A stretch of 64,000 bases of DNA from Neoceratodus forsteri (lineage: Eukaryota; Chordata; Ceratodontiformes; Ceratodontidae). Shown here one piece after another: positions 1 to 9,994 of the stretch. The translations under genes and the position numbers were made by a program. Location: assembly GCA_016271365.2 (NCBI GenBank), contig CM057459.1, forward strand, positions 494,277,501-494,341,500. Reading direction: 5' to 3'. How positions within the stretch are numbered: position 1 is the stretch's first letter; each line of letters opens with the position of its first letter. Under the pieces are notes generated by a model. It was not told where the DNA came from, did no database searches, and worked only from the letters and a program-made list of their open reading frames with translations.

Positions 1-427
1 CAAGCTCCATTTTAGGGCTCCCTTAACCCAATTGGCCCAGCACAGCAGTTTAGGTCCAAAATGGAGAGGTAACACACACAGATTCCCAGCTGCAATAAGG
101 GCAGGTTAGACAAACTATAAGTTTGTTAATGCTTTAAATGATTACAGGCAAACAGTTACAGCTTTAAGATGGGCTCCCTGTGCACCTTCAGTGACTGCAA
201 AATGGAGTGATTACGCCGCAGCTTGGGCAGGAGTCAAGCATTAAATACACAGTCTCCCCATACAAACTAATTAAGTCTGCAAGCTGACAGCTCTTAAAGA
301 GACAGTACGTGGAGGCTCAAATAGCACTCACTTGCAACCACAGTTAAGCAGCTCAGACGCCGAACACCACCCAGGCTTGGAGCATTCAGGCAATCTCCTG
401 GAAGACTTTTGGGAACCCCCATTTGCA
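1..427 (-). repeat. 3' LTR (partial, cut by window start)
   Basis: This stretch is a direct repeat of 8468-8894. On the minus strand the LTR begins TGCAAATGGGGG, with the TG expected of an LTR start, and the boundary at 427/428 is where the two copies diverge. The inner end (U3 start) is present; the outer end lies before position 1. It contains an inverted pair CTCCATTTT/AAAATGGAG (5-13 and 58-66) and a further AAAATGGAG at 199-207, so U3 has a repeated motif of unknown role. No convincing polypurine tract is visible immediately inside the LTR. Confidence 0.9.
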
Positions 428-641
428 GGAGGGTTACACCCTTCCCGGCCTGGAAAAACTTGGCGTCCGCATCAAGTAAGTACCCCCATAAGTTTCAATA
501 CAACCATATATATTTACATCAGTATCACTTTAGGCTTATACATGTAATTATCAGTCAATATATCACCTTACCAGAAACACATGTCTGAAACTTTTCAGTA
601 CATCACTTTTTCACAGTATTATACACACATTGTACCATAAC
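428..641 (-). other. Noncoding 3' region between pol tail and 3' LTR
   Basis: Internal element sequence between the stop codon of the long integrase-tail reading frame and the LTR edge. It has no open frame of note and no obvious purine-rich primer site on the minus strand. Confidence 0.6.
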
Positions 642-1841
642 TCAGGTCATTACCTTCTGCACATGAAACCTGAAGAGAGGGGGCCCTTCCCTATCAGCTA
701 CCTTGGGGCTGGATGGGGCAGGGGCACCATACCTAGAGGACAACACAAGTAACTTGGAGTTAGTACTGATGTTCAGTTTGGGCAATGAGCTTGGGGACAC
801 ATACACTCCTTTATGGACAACATTGACAGGCAAGTCCACAGGCCTCCCAGGGGAATCATAACTAAGATGCACCACAGGCTTTACAGCTCGACCAGTCTTT
901 CTAGGGGGAACTGTTACAGTCTCTGCACCCTGAGCCTCATTTTCAGCATTGTTCTCACTTGTCAGGGGAGTCTCCATTGGGGTAGAGAGGCTAGAACTTG
1001 GGGCACTTTCGGCTCCAGGAGTTACAATTTCTAAGTCCACAACACTTGGCTCACATGGGGAGTTTTCTGACACTAACAGTGAATTATCAGGGCACTCGAC
1101 ACACTCTTTTTGTTCTGGTATGTCACCAGTTTGTCCCAGTCTATCATTTTCCTCCTCTGAAAACTCAAACAGTTCAACCATACACAATGATTCCATATCA
1201 TCTGACTTGATGCTTTGCACTTCACTTTCTGGGAGCATTGGCTCCAGGGACAAAGCTGGGGGCTTAGACAGTCCAGAAGGCCCAGCTTCATCTCCAGAAT
1301 TGACTAGGGGATTGCCCCAAAACAATTGATTCAGTTCGTAAGAAGGGTAGTATTCAAAGCCACACTCACTTTCCTCTGACATGGACTGACAGTCATGTTC
1401 AACTGGGACTTGTGGAGGGGAACACTTTAACTCAGCTTCTGTAGGTGCAGGCTTTTTTGATTTTGGCTTAGCAGCAGCTCTAGTCACTGGCCCAGAGGGG
1501 GCATTTTCTGGGGGCTCAGACTCAATAAAGATTTGTCCAATGGGCAGTAAATGATTTCTATGCATTGTTTTCACATCTTTTGAATTATTCTCAGGCCTTA
1601 CTTTGTACACAGGCAGATCATCTAGTTTGCCCACTACAATGTGAGGGAGATGGTGCCATCTGTCAGCAATCTTATGTTTGCCATGCAGTCCCAGATTTCT
1701 TAGCAATACCCGATCTCCCTCCTGGAGTTCTTGTGCTTTCACCTTTTTATCATACCTTTCTTTGTTGGCCAGATTTCTTTTCGCAGCCATGGTTTGAGCC
1801 AGTTGGTACGCATGATTTAGCTTGGCCTTTAACTTTTGCAC
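642..1841 (-). pseudogene. Integrase C-terminal domain plus long acidic tail (Ty3/gypsy pol)
   Basis: A 399-codon open stretch. The first 100 or so residues look like the end of a gypsy integrase: a basic helix (AAKRNLANKERYDKK), then EGDRVLLRN, LPVYKVRPE and MHRNHLLP, the GPY/F-type module that precedes the end of pol. About 250 residues of acidic, Ser/Pro/Glu-rich sequence follow, probably disordered. Near the end is a basic TGRAVKPVVHLSYDSPGRPV segment resembling the R-x-x-P-x-x-LTYDxPG tail seen in other vertebrate gypsy integrases. The frame matches the integrase core fragment upstream (both start positions are 2 modulo 3), with in-frame stops between them. There is no signal peptide or hydrophobic segment, so it is not an envelope gene. 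It is the longest undamaged tail segment in the element. Confidence 0.8.
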
Positions 1842-1907
1842 ATACTGTAAATAGTTGTCAGCTCGAACCCCATCAGGAGAAACTCCAAAACATACATCTA
1901 CCGGCAG

Positions 1908-2314
1908 TCAAGCTTCTCTTCCAAGCATCAGGTGGTAGGGGGTGAACCCAGTGGCATCGCTTTTGGTGCAGTTGTAGGCATGTACCAGGGTACTAGTTTG
2001 TTGGCTCCATCTAGGCTTGTCCTTTGGGTGGAGGGTGCCTAGCATATCTAGCAAAGTGCGGTTGAAACATTCAGGCTGTGTATCCCTTGGGGGTGGTAAG
2101 GAGTGGTTCTGGACTTTTGCACTCCTCACAGAGAAAGCATCTCTTTGATCAGACGACTCTCAAAGTCTCTCCCTTGATCAGAATGGATTCTTTGTGGAGC
2201 CCCATAGTGAATTAAAATGTTTTCTACAAGTACTTTTGCCACAGTGAATGTCTTCTGGTCCTTGGTGGGGAAAGCTTGGGCATATCTCATAAAATGGTCA
2301 GTGACCACTAGCAC
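1908..2314 (-). pseudogene. Integrase catalytic core (DDE), frameshifted
   Basis: Two overlapping reading pieces cover an rve-type integrase core, which catalyses 3' processing and strand transfer of the element cDNA. At 2126-2314, VTDHFMRYAQAF holds the first catalytic Asp and HSDQGRDFES the second. At 1908-2129 in another frame, PECFNRTLLDML holds the expected catalytic Glu, and TGFTPYHLMLGREA is the conserved core end. The frame changes near 2126-2129 (starts 2314 and 2129 differ modulo 3), and a stop at about 1908 separates the core from the C-terminal domain. The piece is therefore inactive. Confidence 0.88.
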
Positions 2315-2429
2315 ATTACTAATATTTCATTGATCTGACTCCAAACTCAGAAAATCAATACAGACCAGCTCCATGGGGGCACTAGTGGTGATATTAACAA
2401 GGGGGGGCAGCCCTCTGGGGCAGGGCTTT

Positions 2430-3495
2430 CCTCTGTAAACAGCGACTACAAGTTTGAATGTGTTGTTCAACATCAGCCCCCATCTTAGGCCAATAGAATC
2501 TGGGATCTCACCAAGTCAAGTGTTCTGTCTATACCAAGGTGCCCCATGTGGTTGTGTAAGGACCTCAGTACTGAGTATCGAAAGGCAGTGGGCAGCGCTA
2601 GTTGTTGTTTGTCTATTTGTCCCACTCTGTCTACTGTTTTTCTGTATAACAGTCCATTGATCAGTTTCAACTTAGGACCTTACTTGTATAACAATGCAGT
2701 CCTCAAATCAGTGGAGTGTAATTTGGACACATCTTTCCCTGTGTAGAGGGCTTCTAAAGCTGATTTGATCGTGGGATCTTGGGATTGAGCCCGCTGAATT
2801 ATGTCATTGTCCAGCTGAGGCACTGCACCAATGTCTGTTGCAGAAAAGTGGCAATAAGCAGCAGGTATGCAATTCTCAGAGGGTCCCAAACAATCCACCA
2901 TACTGTCCACTGTGTCCGTGGACATTTGTTCCTCCCTGTCAAACTTCTGGCAGAGTGCTCGAATATCAGGTTCTGACAGTCTGACCCAGTCATTCCAGGA
3001 AACAGGCCTCTGGGAGACAGAATCAGCATCTATGTGGTTCAGGCCTGCTCTGTATTTAACAGCATAATCATATGTAAATAATGCAGAAAGCCACCTATGG
3101 CCAGTGGCATCCAACTTTGCTGAAGTCTGCACATAGGTCAAAGGATTATTGTCAGTTTTTACTAGTATCTTAGCCCCATACAAGTACTCATGGAACTGGT
3201 CAACAATGGCCCACTTCAAAGCTAGGAACTCTAACTTATGTACAGGATAGTTCTTTTCAAATGGGGTCAGGCTTCTACTGGCAAAGGCCACTGGTCTCAG
3301 GGCATTCTCATGCTCTTGGCACAATACAGCCCCCAAGCCTTGCAGGCTAGCATCAGTGTGCAAGACATAGGGCTTCACTGGATCTGCATAGGCAAGAACA
3401 TGAGCGTGGGTAAGTTGATACATAATCTCATGAAAAGTAGCTTCACAGTCAGGTGTCCATCTGGCTCCAAATACTTCATTAGGACAGAAATACAC
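2430..3495 (-). pseudogene. RNase H and integrase zinc-binding (H2C2) region
   Basis: At 2680-3495 the frame encodes a gypsy RNase H, which degrades the RNA strand of the hybrid: VLHTDASLQGLGAVLCQ has the first Asp, KLEFLALKWA the Glu, VKTDNNPLTYV the next Asp, and NHIDADSVSQRP the last Asp (normally ADALSR). An in-frame stop near 2680 separates it from 2485-2670, where HNHMGHLGIDRTL supplies the two His of the H2C2 integrase finger. The two Cys (QTCSRC) read in another frame around 2440-2455. RNase H is out of frame with the RT upstream, so there is a frameshift near 3500-3540. Confidence 0.9.
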
Positions 3496-3535
3496 TCTCT
3501 CAGGCTCAGAAGAAACTGACCTCTTATATTTTTTG

Positions 3536-5056
3536 TTAGTAGGATTGAGTAAGATTAAGTAAAGGACGAATCACTCTTGAATAGTCCTTGATGAACCAGC
3601 GATAGTAACCATAGAATCCCAGGAATCTTTGCAGTTCTTTTAGATTGTGGGGCTGTGGCCAGGTGGTCAAGACCTCAACTTTACTCGGGTATGTTTCTAT
3701 TCCCTCGGTGGACACTATGTGTCCCACATACTTTATAGAGGTTTGGAAGAACTGACATTTATCGATGGATAGTTTAATGTCAAAGTCTTCCAGTCGGTCC
3801 AACACCTTGAACAATCTGCTCTCATGTTCCTCCAGTGAGCTGTCAAACACAATAACATCATCTAGGTATACCAGGCACTCTAACAAGTTCATGTCCCCCA
3901 CCACACATTCCATCAGTCGTTGAAAAGTGGCTGGAGCACCTGAAATACCTTGGGACATCCTCATGAATTCATAGAAACCAAGCAGACAGATAAAGGCTGT
4001 CTTTTCATGGTCTTCAGGGGCCATTGGGATCTGGTAGTACCCACTGCGAAGATCCAGCACTGAGAACCACTTACTACCATTCAGGCAGTCTAAGGCATCC
4101 TGAACGCGGGGCATTGTGTACTGATCAGGAATAGTCCACCGGTCCAAGGTGCGATAATCCACGCACATCTTTACTGTCCCATTCTTTTTCCTCACTACCA
4201 CGATAGGTGAAGCATATGGGCTTCTGGATTCTTGTAGTACACCAGCAGCAAGCATCTCTTGCAGATGCCGTCTCACATCATCTATTTCAGCAGGTGCCAG
4301 GTGACGAGACCTCTCACGAAATGGCCTTTCATCATGCAGCCGGATATGGTGCTCAGCTCCTTGCATGCATCCTACTTCCCATTCCTTTAAAGAAAACACC
4401 TGGTCTCTCTGGGCAAGCTTCTCACTGATCCTTACTTTCCATTCAGCTTGCAACGGGGAGTCACCAAAATCAAACAAGTCAGGCGTTATTCTGTCATTCT
4501 TCCCTGAACTCTTGCTACTGGGTAGCACTGCAGCGTCTGCACAATGCACATTAGCCAGGGTGCAACCTCTATTTACTCGAATCTCTCTGTCAGACACATT
4601 GTGAACTTGAGCCATTACCCTTCTGGCATAAGCATGGGCTCTAGCAGGCAAAATACTAGGCTTGACCAGCAGTCCCTCCAGCAATTTTCCATCGCCTGGT
4701 GCATCCAACATTAATATTTTATTCTTGACATCCTTTCTGATATGGACCTCTCCCTGTAAGGTACACTGGGCATTTGGCACCAGGATCAGAGACTCAGGAC
4801 CCTTTTTCCAGACAACTCCAACCGGTTCCTCTGGCTCCACTTTGTCAGCATCTCTCTGGGCATCGTAGGCCTTCCTGATCAAGGCTGGAATTCTTGGAGC
4901 TCTACCAGTCTGGGACCCCTGTTTTTCATAACACAACTGTGCCAGCCATCCAAACATATATGCATTAGTTCCAATTAGTAGAGGAACCCCATCATACAGT
5001 CCGGTAAGGGGACACACTAAGGCCAGGGTCTCTACTTGCTCGGCCACTCCAGCCAC
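3536..5056 (-). pseudogene. Reverse transcriptase (Ty3/gypsy pol), longest intact piece
   Basis: A 506-residue open stretch. Residues 1-230 are the protease-RT linker typical of vertebrate gypsy elements. The RT domain runs from about 245 to 420: RSPYASPIVVVRKKNGTVKMCVDYR, then VLDLRSGYYQIPM near 333 with the first catalytic Asp, SGAPATFQRLM, and YLDD at 397-400 holding the catalytic Asp pair. The thumb/connection LQRFLGFYGYYRWFIKDYS follows. It ends at a stop at 3536, just before the frameshift into RNase H. The apparent start Met is internal; the frame continues upstream through the protease with stops, so this is not an independent gene. Confidence 0.93.
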
Positions 5057-5300
5057 AGAGGTTGGAAAAGACAGTCAAATTCGGATATATCCAGAGTAGG
5101 GGTAGGCCTTCTCACTTAACCCCCCAGATATGCAGCCCCTCCAACGGTTATAAGGGTACATCAGACAAATGCTTCTGATACCAGTCTTGGAACATAATTG
5201 TCACTTGGGAGCCACTGTCTAATACAGGTCTTGTAGACACTCCATTCACCTTTACAGTGGTCTACATGGTGGGACCCACTATTCTGGACCAGTCTGGAGA
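5057..5300 (-). pseudogene. Retroviral-type aspartic protease remnant
   Basis: In the same frame as the RT piece, the minus strand around 5190-5230 reads LDSGSQVTIM, the D-S-G active-site loop of a retropepsin-like protease followed by the usual hydrophobic strand. Two stop codons follow before the RT open stretch begins. The protease is out of frame with the zinc-knuckle piece that overlaps it at 5161-5820, so one frameshift lies between nucleocapsid and protease. In this family the protease processes Gag and Pol in the particle; here it is dead. Confidence 0.7.
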
Positions 5301-5820
5301 GGCGGTAGCGGGGGCCTGGGCAACTGACCTTGCACACAAAGGAACGTGAGTTAGCATTTTTTGGGCCCTCACTAGGATCATTTTGTGTACTTCTTAACCA
5401 CTGATTTGTTCTCTGAAGCTCTCCTTGTAGACTATATGCAAATTTGTCTGTGTCTTTTGAGGACCAGCATTCTTTCTTCATGTGCCCATCCTTCCCACAA
5501 TTATAGCAAAACATACTTTCTGGAGTTTGAGTTGGCTGAGGTGTCACACTGGGAGCCAGGGCAGGGGTGCTACTAACTGGAAACCTTGGTGCCATCTCTG
5601 TCTGCGACATGATAAGCATTTGGAGACATCTCATCAATTTCCCCACTTCCATGGTCAAGACATTGAGTTTTAAGCTGTTGTCAGCAGGAGATGCATGGGT
5701 GGGTACCCCCACCCCCATAGCAGATGCAGTCAGATGAGGGTCGGGGCCTGTACTTGCAGGAGCGGCCTTCATAAAGAGACTGTTTTTTATTTCCCTGAAC
5801 CTTCTCAGCAGTTCACCCAT
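5161..5820 (-). pseudogene. Gag nucleocapsid with CCHC zinc knuckle
   Basis: A 219-codon open piece. CYNCGKDGHMKKEC is a perfect C-x2-C-x4-H-x4-C zinc knuckle, the RNA-binding nucleocapsid motif of Gag. It is preceded by a low-complexity Pro/Thr/Ser stretch and a predicted helix (LKLNVLTMEVGKLMRCLQML). The last 40 or so residues are out-of-frame reading through the protease. The frame differs from the capsid piece (start 5820 is 0 modulo 3, against 2 for capsid). This could be decay or, less likely, a programmed shift; the overlap at 5805-5820 has no clear slippery heptamer. Confidence 0.85.
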
Positions 5821-6608
5821 GGTGGCACACCATCATTGGTCCCCACTTCACAAGGACCTTCCGATGCTGTGATCACTTGGGCTGCGCTCACCCCAGAATT
5901 AAAATCCCCCTCCTCATCTTCAACCTCCCAAAGTTCTTTTATTAAGTCACAATAGTCTGGTGGGTTACCCCTTCTGTCTAGGAGCCATAATTGAAGGAGC
6001 TGCAATTTAGAATACTTTGCATGTTGTAGTAGGTGCTCCAACCTTACACGGTTTAAGTCACTGGCAGCCACCCCACCTTTTCAGTAAGCCTTCTGCAGAG
6101 CTCTTTTCAGATGAGTAACATATGCAGAAAAACTTTCCCCTGGCCACTGTTTTGTACCTTGAAATTTCCACATCAAGCTCTCCCCTGACTCAATGCTCCC
6201 AAAATTGCCTTCAAGTGCAGATAGATACTTCTGGGCAGACGCATCAGGATTTGTGGACCTCAAAAATTTAATGACCTCTAGGGCAGGACCCCTCAGACTT
6301 TCTGATTCTTTTTCATTTCTCAGCCTCCGCACACTGCCATTCAGGTATCGGGGGGCAACACAATCTATCCAGGTGTCCCAATCATCCTCCCCCTGAGGGG
6401 TGGGGAGGGTGCCAGAGAAGATCCTCAACCTTCGGTAAGAATCGTGACTAATGGCAGGTGCAGAAATAGGAGCCTGCATTGGTTCAGCCACAGAAAGAGG
6501 GGCAATAACAGGTGCTGGAGTGGAAGGGGGTGTTGGGGAAGGAACACCCCCAGGTGGCAGAAATAACTTCTTTAAGTCCTCCACAGTTTTCCCTTCCTCC
6601 AGCAACAA
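5805..6608 (-). pseudogene. Gag capsid, PNMA-like, one internal stop
   Basis: Two pieces in the same frame (6081-6608 and 5805-6071) are separated by one stop. They read as a PNMA-type capsid: YRRLRIFSGTLPTPQGEDDW, then ESLRGPALEVIKFLR, YLSALEGNFGSIESGE, GESFSAYVTHLKRALQKA, and in the second piece VRLEHLLQHAKYS and PPDYCDLIKELWEVEDEE. These match, in order, the capsid N- and C-lobe signatures of paraneoplastic Ma antigen proteins, which are known to derive from Ty3/gypsy Gag. A Pro-rich linker (LPPGGVPSPTPPSTP) leads into the capsid. Function: assembly of the particle shell. Confidence 0.88.
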
Positions 6609-6677
6609 CTTAGCAAATTTCTCAGGTAGTGGGAGGGGCTCATTTCCCCCCCCCCGGGTCTTTACTGTCCTTAGTTA

Positions 6678-6971
6678 TCACTCTCCAGGCAGAGAGGGCT
6701 CCCTCTGGGGTAATAGTCTGTGCACTTTGGAGCTATCTATGGGGTTCTTGTACTCTACTAGGGCCATGAAAGTGTGGGTGAGCAGATCAGCATGTCGACA
6801 CACCACCACAGGGTTTTGTAAACCTTCCTCCTTGGAAAGTACTCCCTGTACAGTGTCTGTATTGATACCCAGGGGGATGTCCAGGATAAGCATAGCATTT
6901 TGGGGGTCAATCTCTTCCCCAGTACACCACTCCACCAACTGGTGCACAGCCACTTCTGTTGGGGTACCCAT
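6678..6971 (-). pseudogene. Gag N-terminal domain, PNMA RRM-like
   Basis: A 97-codon piece starting at a Met that is the plausible Gag start. It reads VHQLVEWCTGEEIDPQNAM, LILDIPLGINTDTVQGVL and HTFMALVEYKNPID, the pattern of the N-terminal RNA-recognition-like domain of PNMA proteins (L-x2-WC, then G/D-IP, then A-LVE-hydrophobic). It is in the same frame as the capsid but separated from it by a stop and a 10-C run at about 6647-6656. About 360 bases of leader separate it from the 5' LTR. Confidence 0.82.
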
Positions 6972-7337
6972 TTATGTTTTTTAACAGTGGTTCATAAATG
7001 TGGCCACTATAGGACACAAAATTCCAGCGGTGAGCCTCCAAGATGTAACCCTTAGGTGGTGCTATCCCAAGGGCTACACCCCTGCCTGTTTGACTATGGA
7101 CAGGTTGAGGTACCTAGGTCCTATGGTGGGTGCCTCCACCCAGAGGTCAGGGTTTGTAGTGGTTAGACTAGCTTGGACACAGCCCTCTGGGACACTGAGA
7201 CCACCTTTTAGTCCCTCTAGTGGCTCACACAGTACCCCAGAGTAACAGCCTCAATACCGCACTTATACGCACTGTTCACTCATATAGATACCACTTACCC
7301 TCGAGACTGTTTCTGCAGGACGTCTCTGAGGACCCCC
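6972..7337 (-). other. 5' leader of the gypsy element
   Basis: Noncoding stretch between the inferred end of the 5' LTR and the Gag Met. On the minus strand a GGTAAGT splice-donor-like word lies near 7296-7302. I do not see a clear tRNA primer-binding site beginning TGG next to the proposed LTR edge, which keeps that edge uncertain. Confidence 0.5.
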
Positions 7338-8894
7338 TGTAAAATAAGGTTAAACATACACAGCAAAACACAATACTGTTTCCATAAGTACCAACACCAC
7401 AGACAGTATATAGTATAACAACAACAAATCGGATTTATTTAAGGGGCAGTAACACGGGAGGGAGAAATCAGGTTAACTGGTGGCATTAAATCACAGTACT
7501 GTGCAAGCATACAGGGTCTGAAAAGTCACACTCTGGGTACCCAGGTTGGGAGGCTAGCCAGGTCCGTTGCCCGGGGTTGGCCGCAGGTGTAGATGGATGG
7601 TGCCCTGTAGAAGAAAATATATGCCCAACACCCAATTGTAATCCGGAGCTGGATGGCTCAGTCCATGAAGCAGGGAAACGACAAGAATTAGATGACACAC
7701 TTGTGATTGAAAACAGACTGCAGGGGAATACCCTGATTTGTACTCACAATACCCAAGCTGAGGACTGGATGGTAGTTGTTCTTCTGGATTGCCAGAACAA
7801 CAGGGCATGGAGACAATGTCCTTGTGACTGGACCCCACTGCAGTTGATATCAAATGTATTTAGTCCAAGCTAAGCTGGGATTTGCTTCCAGCTTCAGCAC
7901 ACAGCACAGGGGATTGGAAATAGCGATTCCCCACAAGCACTATGCACATTCATATGTAAAAAGAAACTACTATACCAGGCAGGCTGCTCCTCGATCCCGA
8001 TCGCAATTACTGCAAAATACCCAGGAGCACACACAGCAGCTTCAGTTCCTGACAGACCGAACGCGATGCAGCAATTTCTCCAGTCTTCTACAGGGTGAGC
8101 CTGGTTTTCACACTTCTAGTGCTTCTTTCTCCTCGCAACTTGGATTTAGTCCAAACTGGCACTCACAAAGGCTGCAGACCGAAACTCAGGGCCTCACACG
8201 CACTTCCTGCGCGAAACTATACACCACAGAAGCACACAGCTCCTTCTCTCTTCACTGCCACAACTTATCTGATCTTTCCAGTCACAGAGCAGGGCAATTC
8301 CTTTAGCTCCACACTATTCTGTTGGCTGATTCAGCCATCACTCACAATAAGACTCCCTCTGTTGGTAGAAAAAGGTGCCAAGGTCAAAACTACATTTCTC
8401 AGAGTCACTGCCCATACAAACCCCTTGTCGCTGGCTCAAATTAAGAGTCCAAGTTCTGATTCATCCACAGGCTCCATTTTAGGGCTCTCTTAACCCAATT
8501 AGCCCAGCACAGCAGTTTAGATCCAAAATGGAGAGGTAACACACACAGATTCCCAACTACAATAAAGGCAGGTTAGACAAACTATAATTTTGCTAATGCT
8601 TTAAATGATTACAGGCAAACAGTTACAGCTTTCAGATAGGCTCCGTTTGCACCTTCAGACACCGCAAAATGGAGTGATTACTCTGCAGTGCGGACGGGAT
8701 TTGAGCATTAAATACTCAGTCCCCCCATACAAACTAATTAAGTGTGCAAGCAGACAGCTCTTAAAGAGACAGTACGTTGAGGCTCAAATAGCACTCACTT
8801 GCAACCACAGTTAAGCAGCTCAGACACCGAACACCACCCCGGCTTGGAGCATTCAGACAAGCTCCTGGAAGACTTTTGGGAACCCCCATTTGCA
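7338..8894 (-). repeat. 5' LTR (outer end firm, inner end inferred)
   Basis: The edge at 8894 is firm: the 427 bases up to it are repeated at 1-427, and the minus strand starts TGCAAATGG. The inner edge is inferred at about 7338, where the minus strand ends in TTTTACA and the leader begins, giving an LTR of about 1.55 kb. The rest of the second copy is outside the window, so this cannot be checked here. An AATAAA lies 95 bases from the inferred inner end, a sensible R/U5 position. Confidence 0.7.
7434..7439 (-). promoter_or_regulatory. Poly(A) signal AATAAA in 5' LTR
   Basis: Minus-strand AATAAA placed near the 3' end of the LTR, where the polyadenylation signal of an LTR retroelement is expected. 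The same site in the 3' LTR lies outside the window. Confidence 0.5.
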
Positions 8895-9290
8895 GGGGAG
8901 ATACACAAGTATCTGAGGGAAATCAATAAGGATGGGGCAGATGATGTCTTTAAGTTAAGGAGGGGGAGGGTCACCAGGGTGCATGGGCTAAGAATAGAGG
9001 GGGGGAGATTTAGGAAAGAAATGAGGAGACACTATTTCACAGAGAGGGTGGTAGCAAAATGGAATGCCTTACCAGATGGGTGGTATTATGTCAACCTGTG
9101 AACAGCTTCAAAAAGGCATGGGACAGGGAACAGGGGAGAATGAGGTTGGAGGAGTTGAAGGATGGCAGTGGGATGACAAAGAGGAGGGGGTGGGGCAGCT
9201 GCAAACTAGGGGTGTTAGCTGCACACTCGAGCAGACTTAGGTAGACCGGGTGGTCTGTTTCTGCTGGCACATTCATATGTTCGTACTATA
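8895..9290 (+). mobile_element. CR1-type LINE 3' end
   Basis: Translated remnants read RGRVTRVHGLRIEGGRFRK, MRRHYFTERVVAKWNALP and SFKKAWDR. This is the C-terminal end of a CR1-group LINE reverse transcriptase (GH-x-L-x3-GRFR, F-F-x-x-RVV-x-x-WN-x-LP), found at six other places in the window. The 3' end has the usual CTAGGTAGACCGG..TTTCTGCTGGCAC ending. The upstream part was displaced by the gypsy insertion at 8894, so this LINE copy is older than the gypsy element. Confidence 0.8.
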
Positions 9291-9925
9291 CCACATGCCA
9301 GTGACAGTATTCCTCATTAAAACTGATTGAAAATAATGTCACCATGCCATTAAAGAAAATATGCAGACAAGATGGCAAGTAGGACTGTGATATGTGCTGT
9401 ATCTGCTTCTGTGTAAATCGGAGCCAATGTCAACAAAAGCAGATAGGTAGGGGACATGCAATAGCCTGATCCAAAATATGCGGTTTATCTTTAATTGTGA
9501 GGGGGCAGGACCATAACAAGTGATGATAAACTGCATATTTTAAGTTAGACCATTGCATATTCAATTTATACAACATTGGTTTAATAGTTTTATAACCTGG
9601 GTTGGGTACCTGTAAGCGTGCAAGTTGATTGGAGGAGTCCCTGTGCATGGCCATGCATTAAATTCCCTTTTTAATGCACGGTTTTGCAGAGGGACTCAAG
9701 GCAAGAGCTGTCGGCAATTGTTACTCAGTTGAAAAAGTAAAGAGTGAGAGAATGGGTGCCATGACAGAATCTGTAGAAGCAAGTAAAAGTGCAGTGGAGG
9801 GCATAAGTGGAATACACAGTTGTGCACCTGACCTAAGTGGAATGTTACATTGAGGTCTAAAGCTTAGATCCATAGATAGCAGTACAGGTGTGTCCATGAG
9901 ACCTTTCCCCCACCTCCCATTTCAT

Positions 9926-9952
9926 CGAGAGAGGGAGAGAGACAGAGACACA

Positions 9953-9992
<40 letters not shown>
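9926..9992. repeat. (GA)n/(CA)n microsatellite
   Basis: A GAGA-rich run followed by about 22 CA units from 9948 to 9992. Confidence 0.95.

Positions 9993-9994
<2 letters not shown>

Larger units (their letters stand above)
1..8894 (-). mobile_element. Ty3/gypsy LTR retrotransposon, PNMA-type Gag, degenerate
   Basis: Minus-strand LTR element. From high to low coordinate the order is 5' LTR, leader, Gag, protease, reverse transcriptase, RNase H, integrase with long C-terminal tail, and 3' LTR cut by the window start. This is the standard Ty3/gypsy domain order. Position 1 aligns with 8468 and 427 with 8894 without net indels, showing two copies of one LTR. I counted about 35 mismatches in 427 positions (about 92% identity). 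The coding part carries several frameshifts and in-frame stops, so this copy is dead. It is embedded in a CR1-type LINE tail (from 8895); the left flank and therefore the target-site duplication are outside the window. Confidence 0.93.

Noticed and set aside
470..490. TGGCGTCCGCATCAAG looked like a primer-binding site of a plus-strand retroelement
   Set aside because: It is 40 bases away from the LTR edge and all coding runs on the minus strand, so it cannot be the PBS of this element.
642..1841. Possible envelope gene after pol
   Set aside because: No signal peptide, hydrophobic fusion or transmembrane segment; the start clearly is the integrase C-terminal module.
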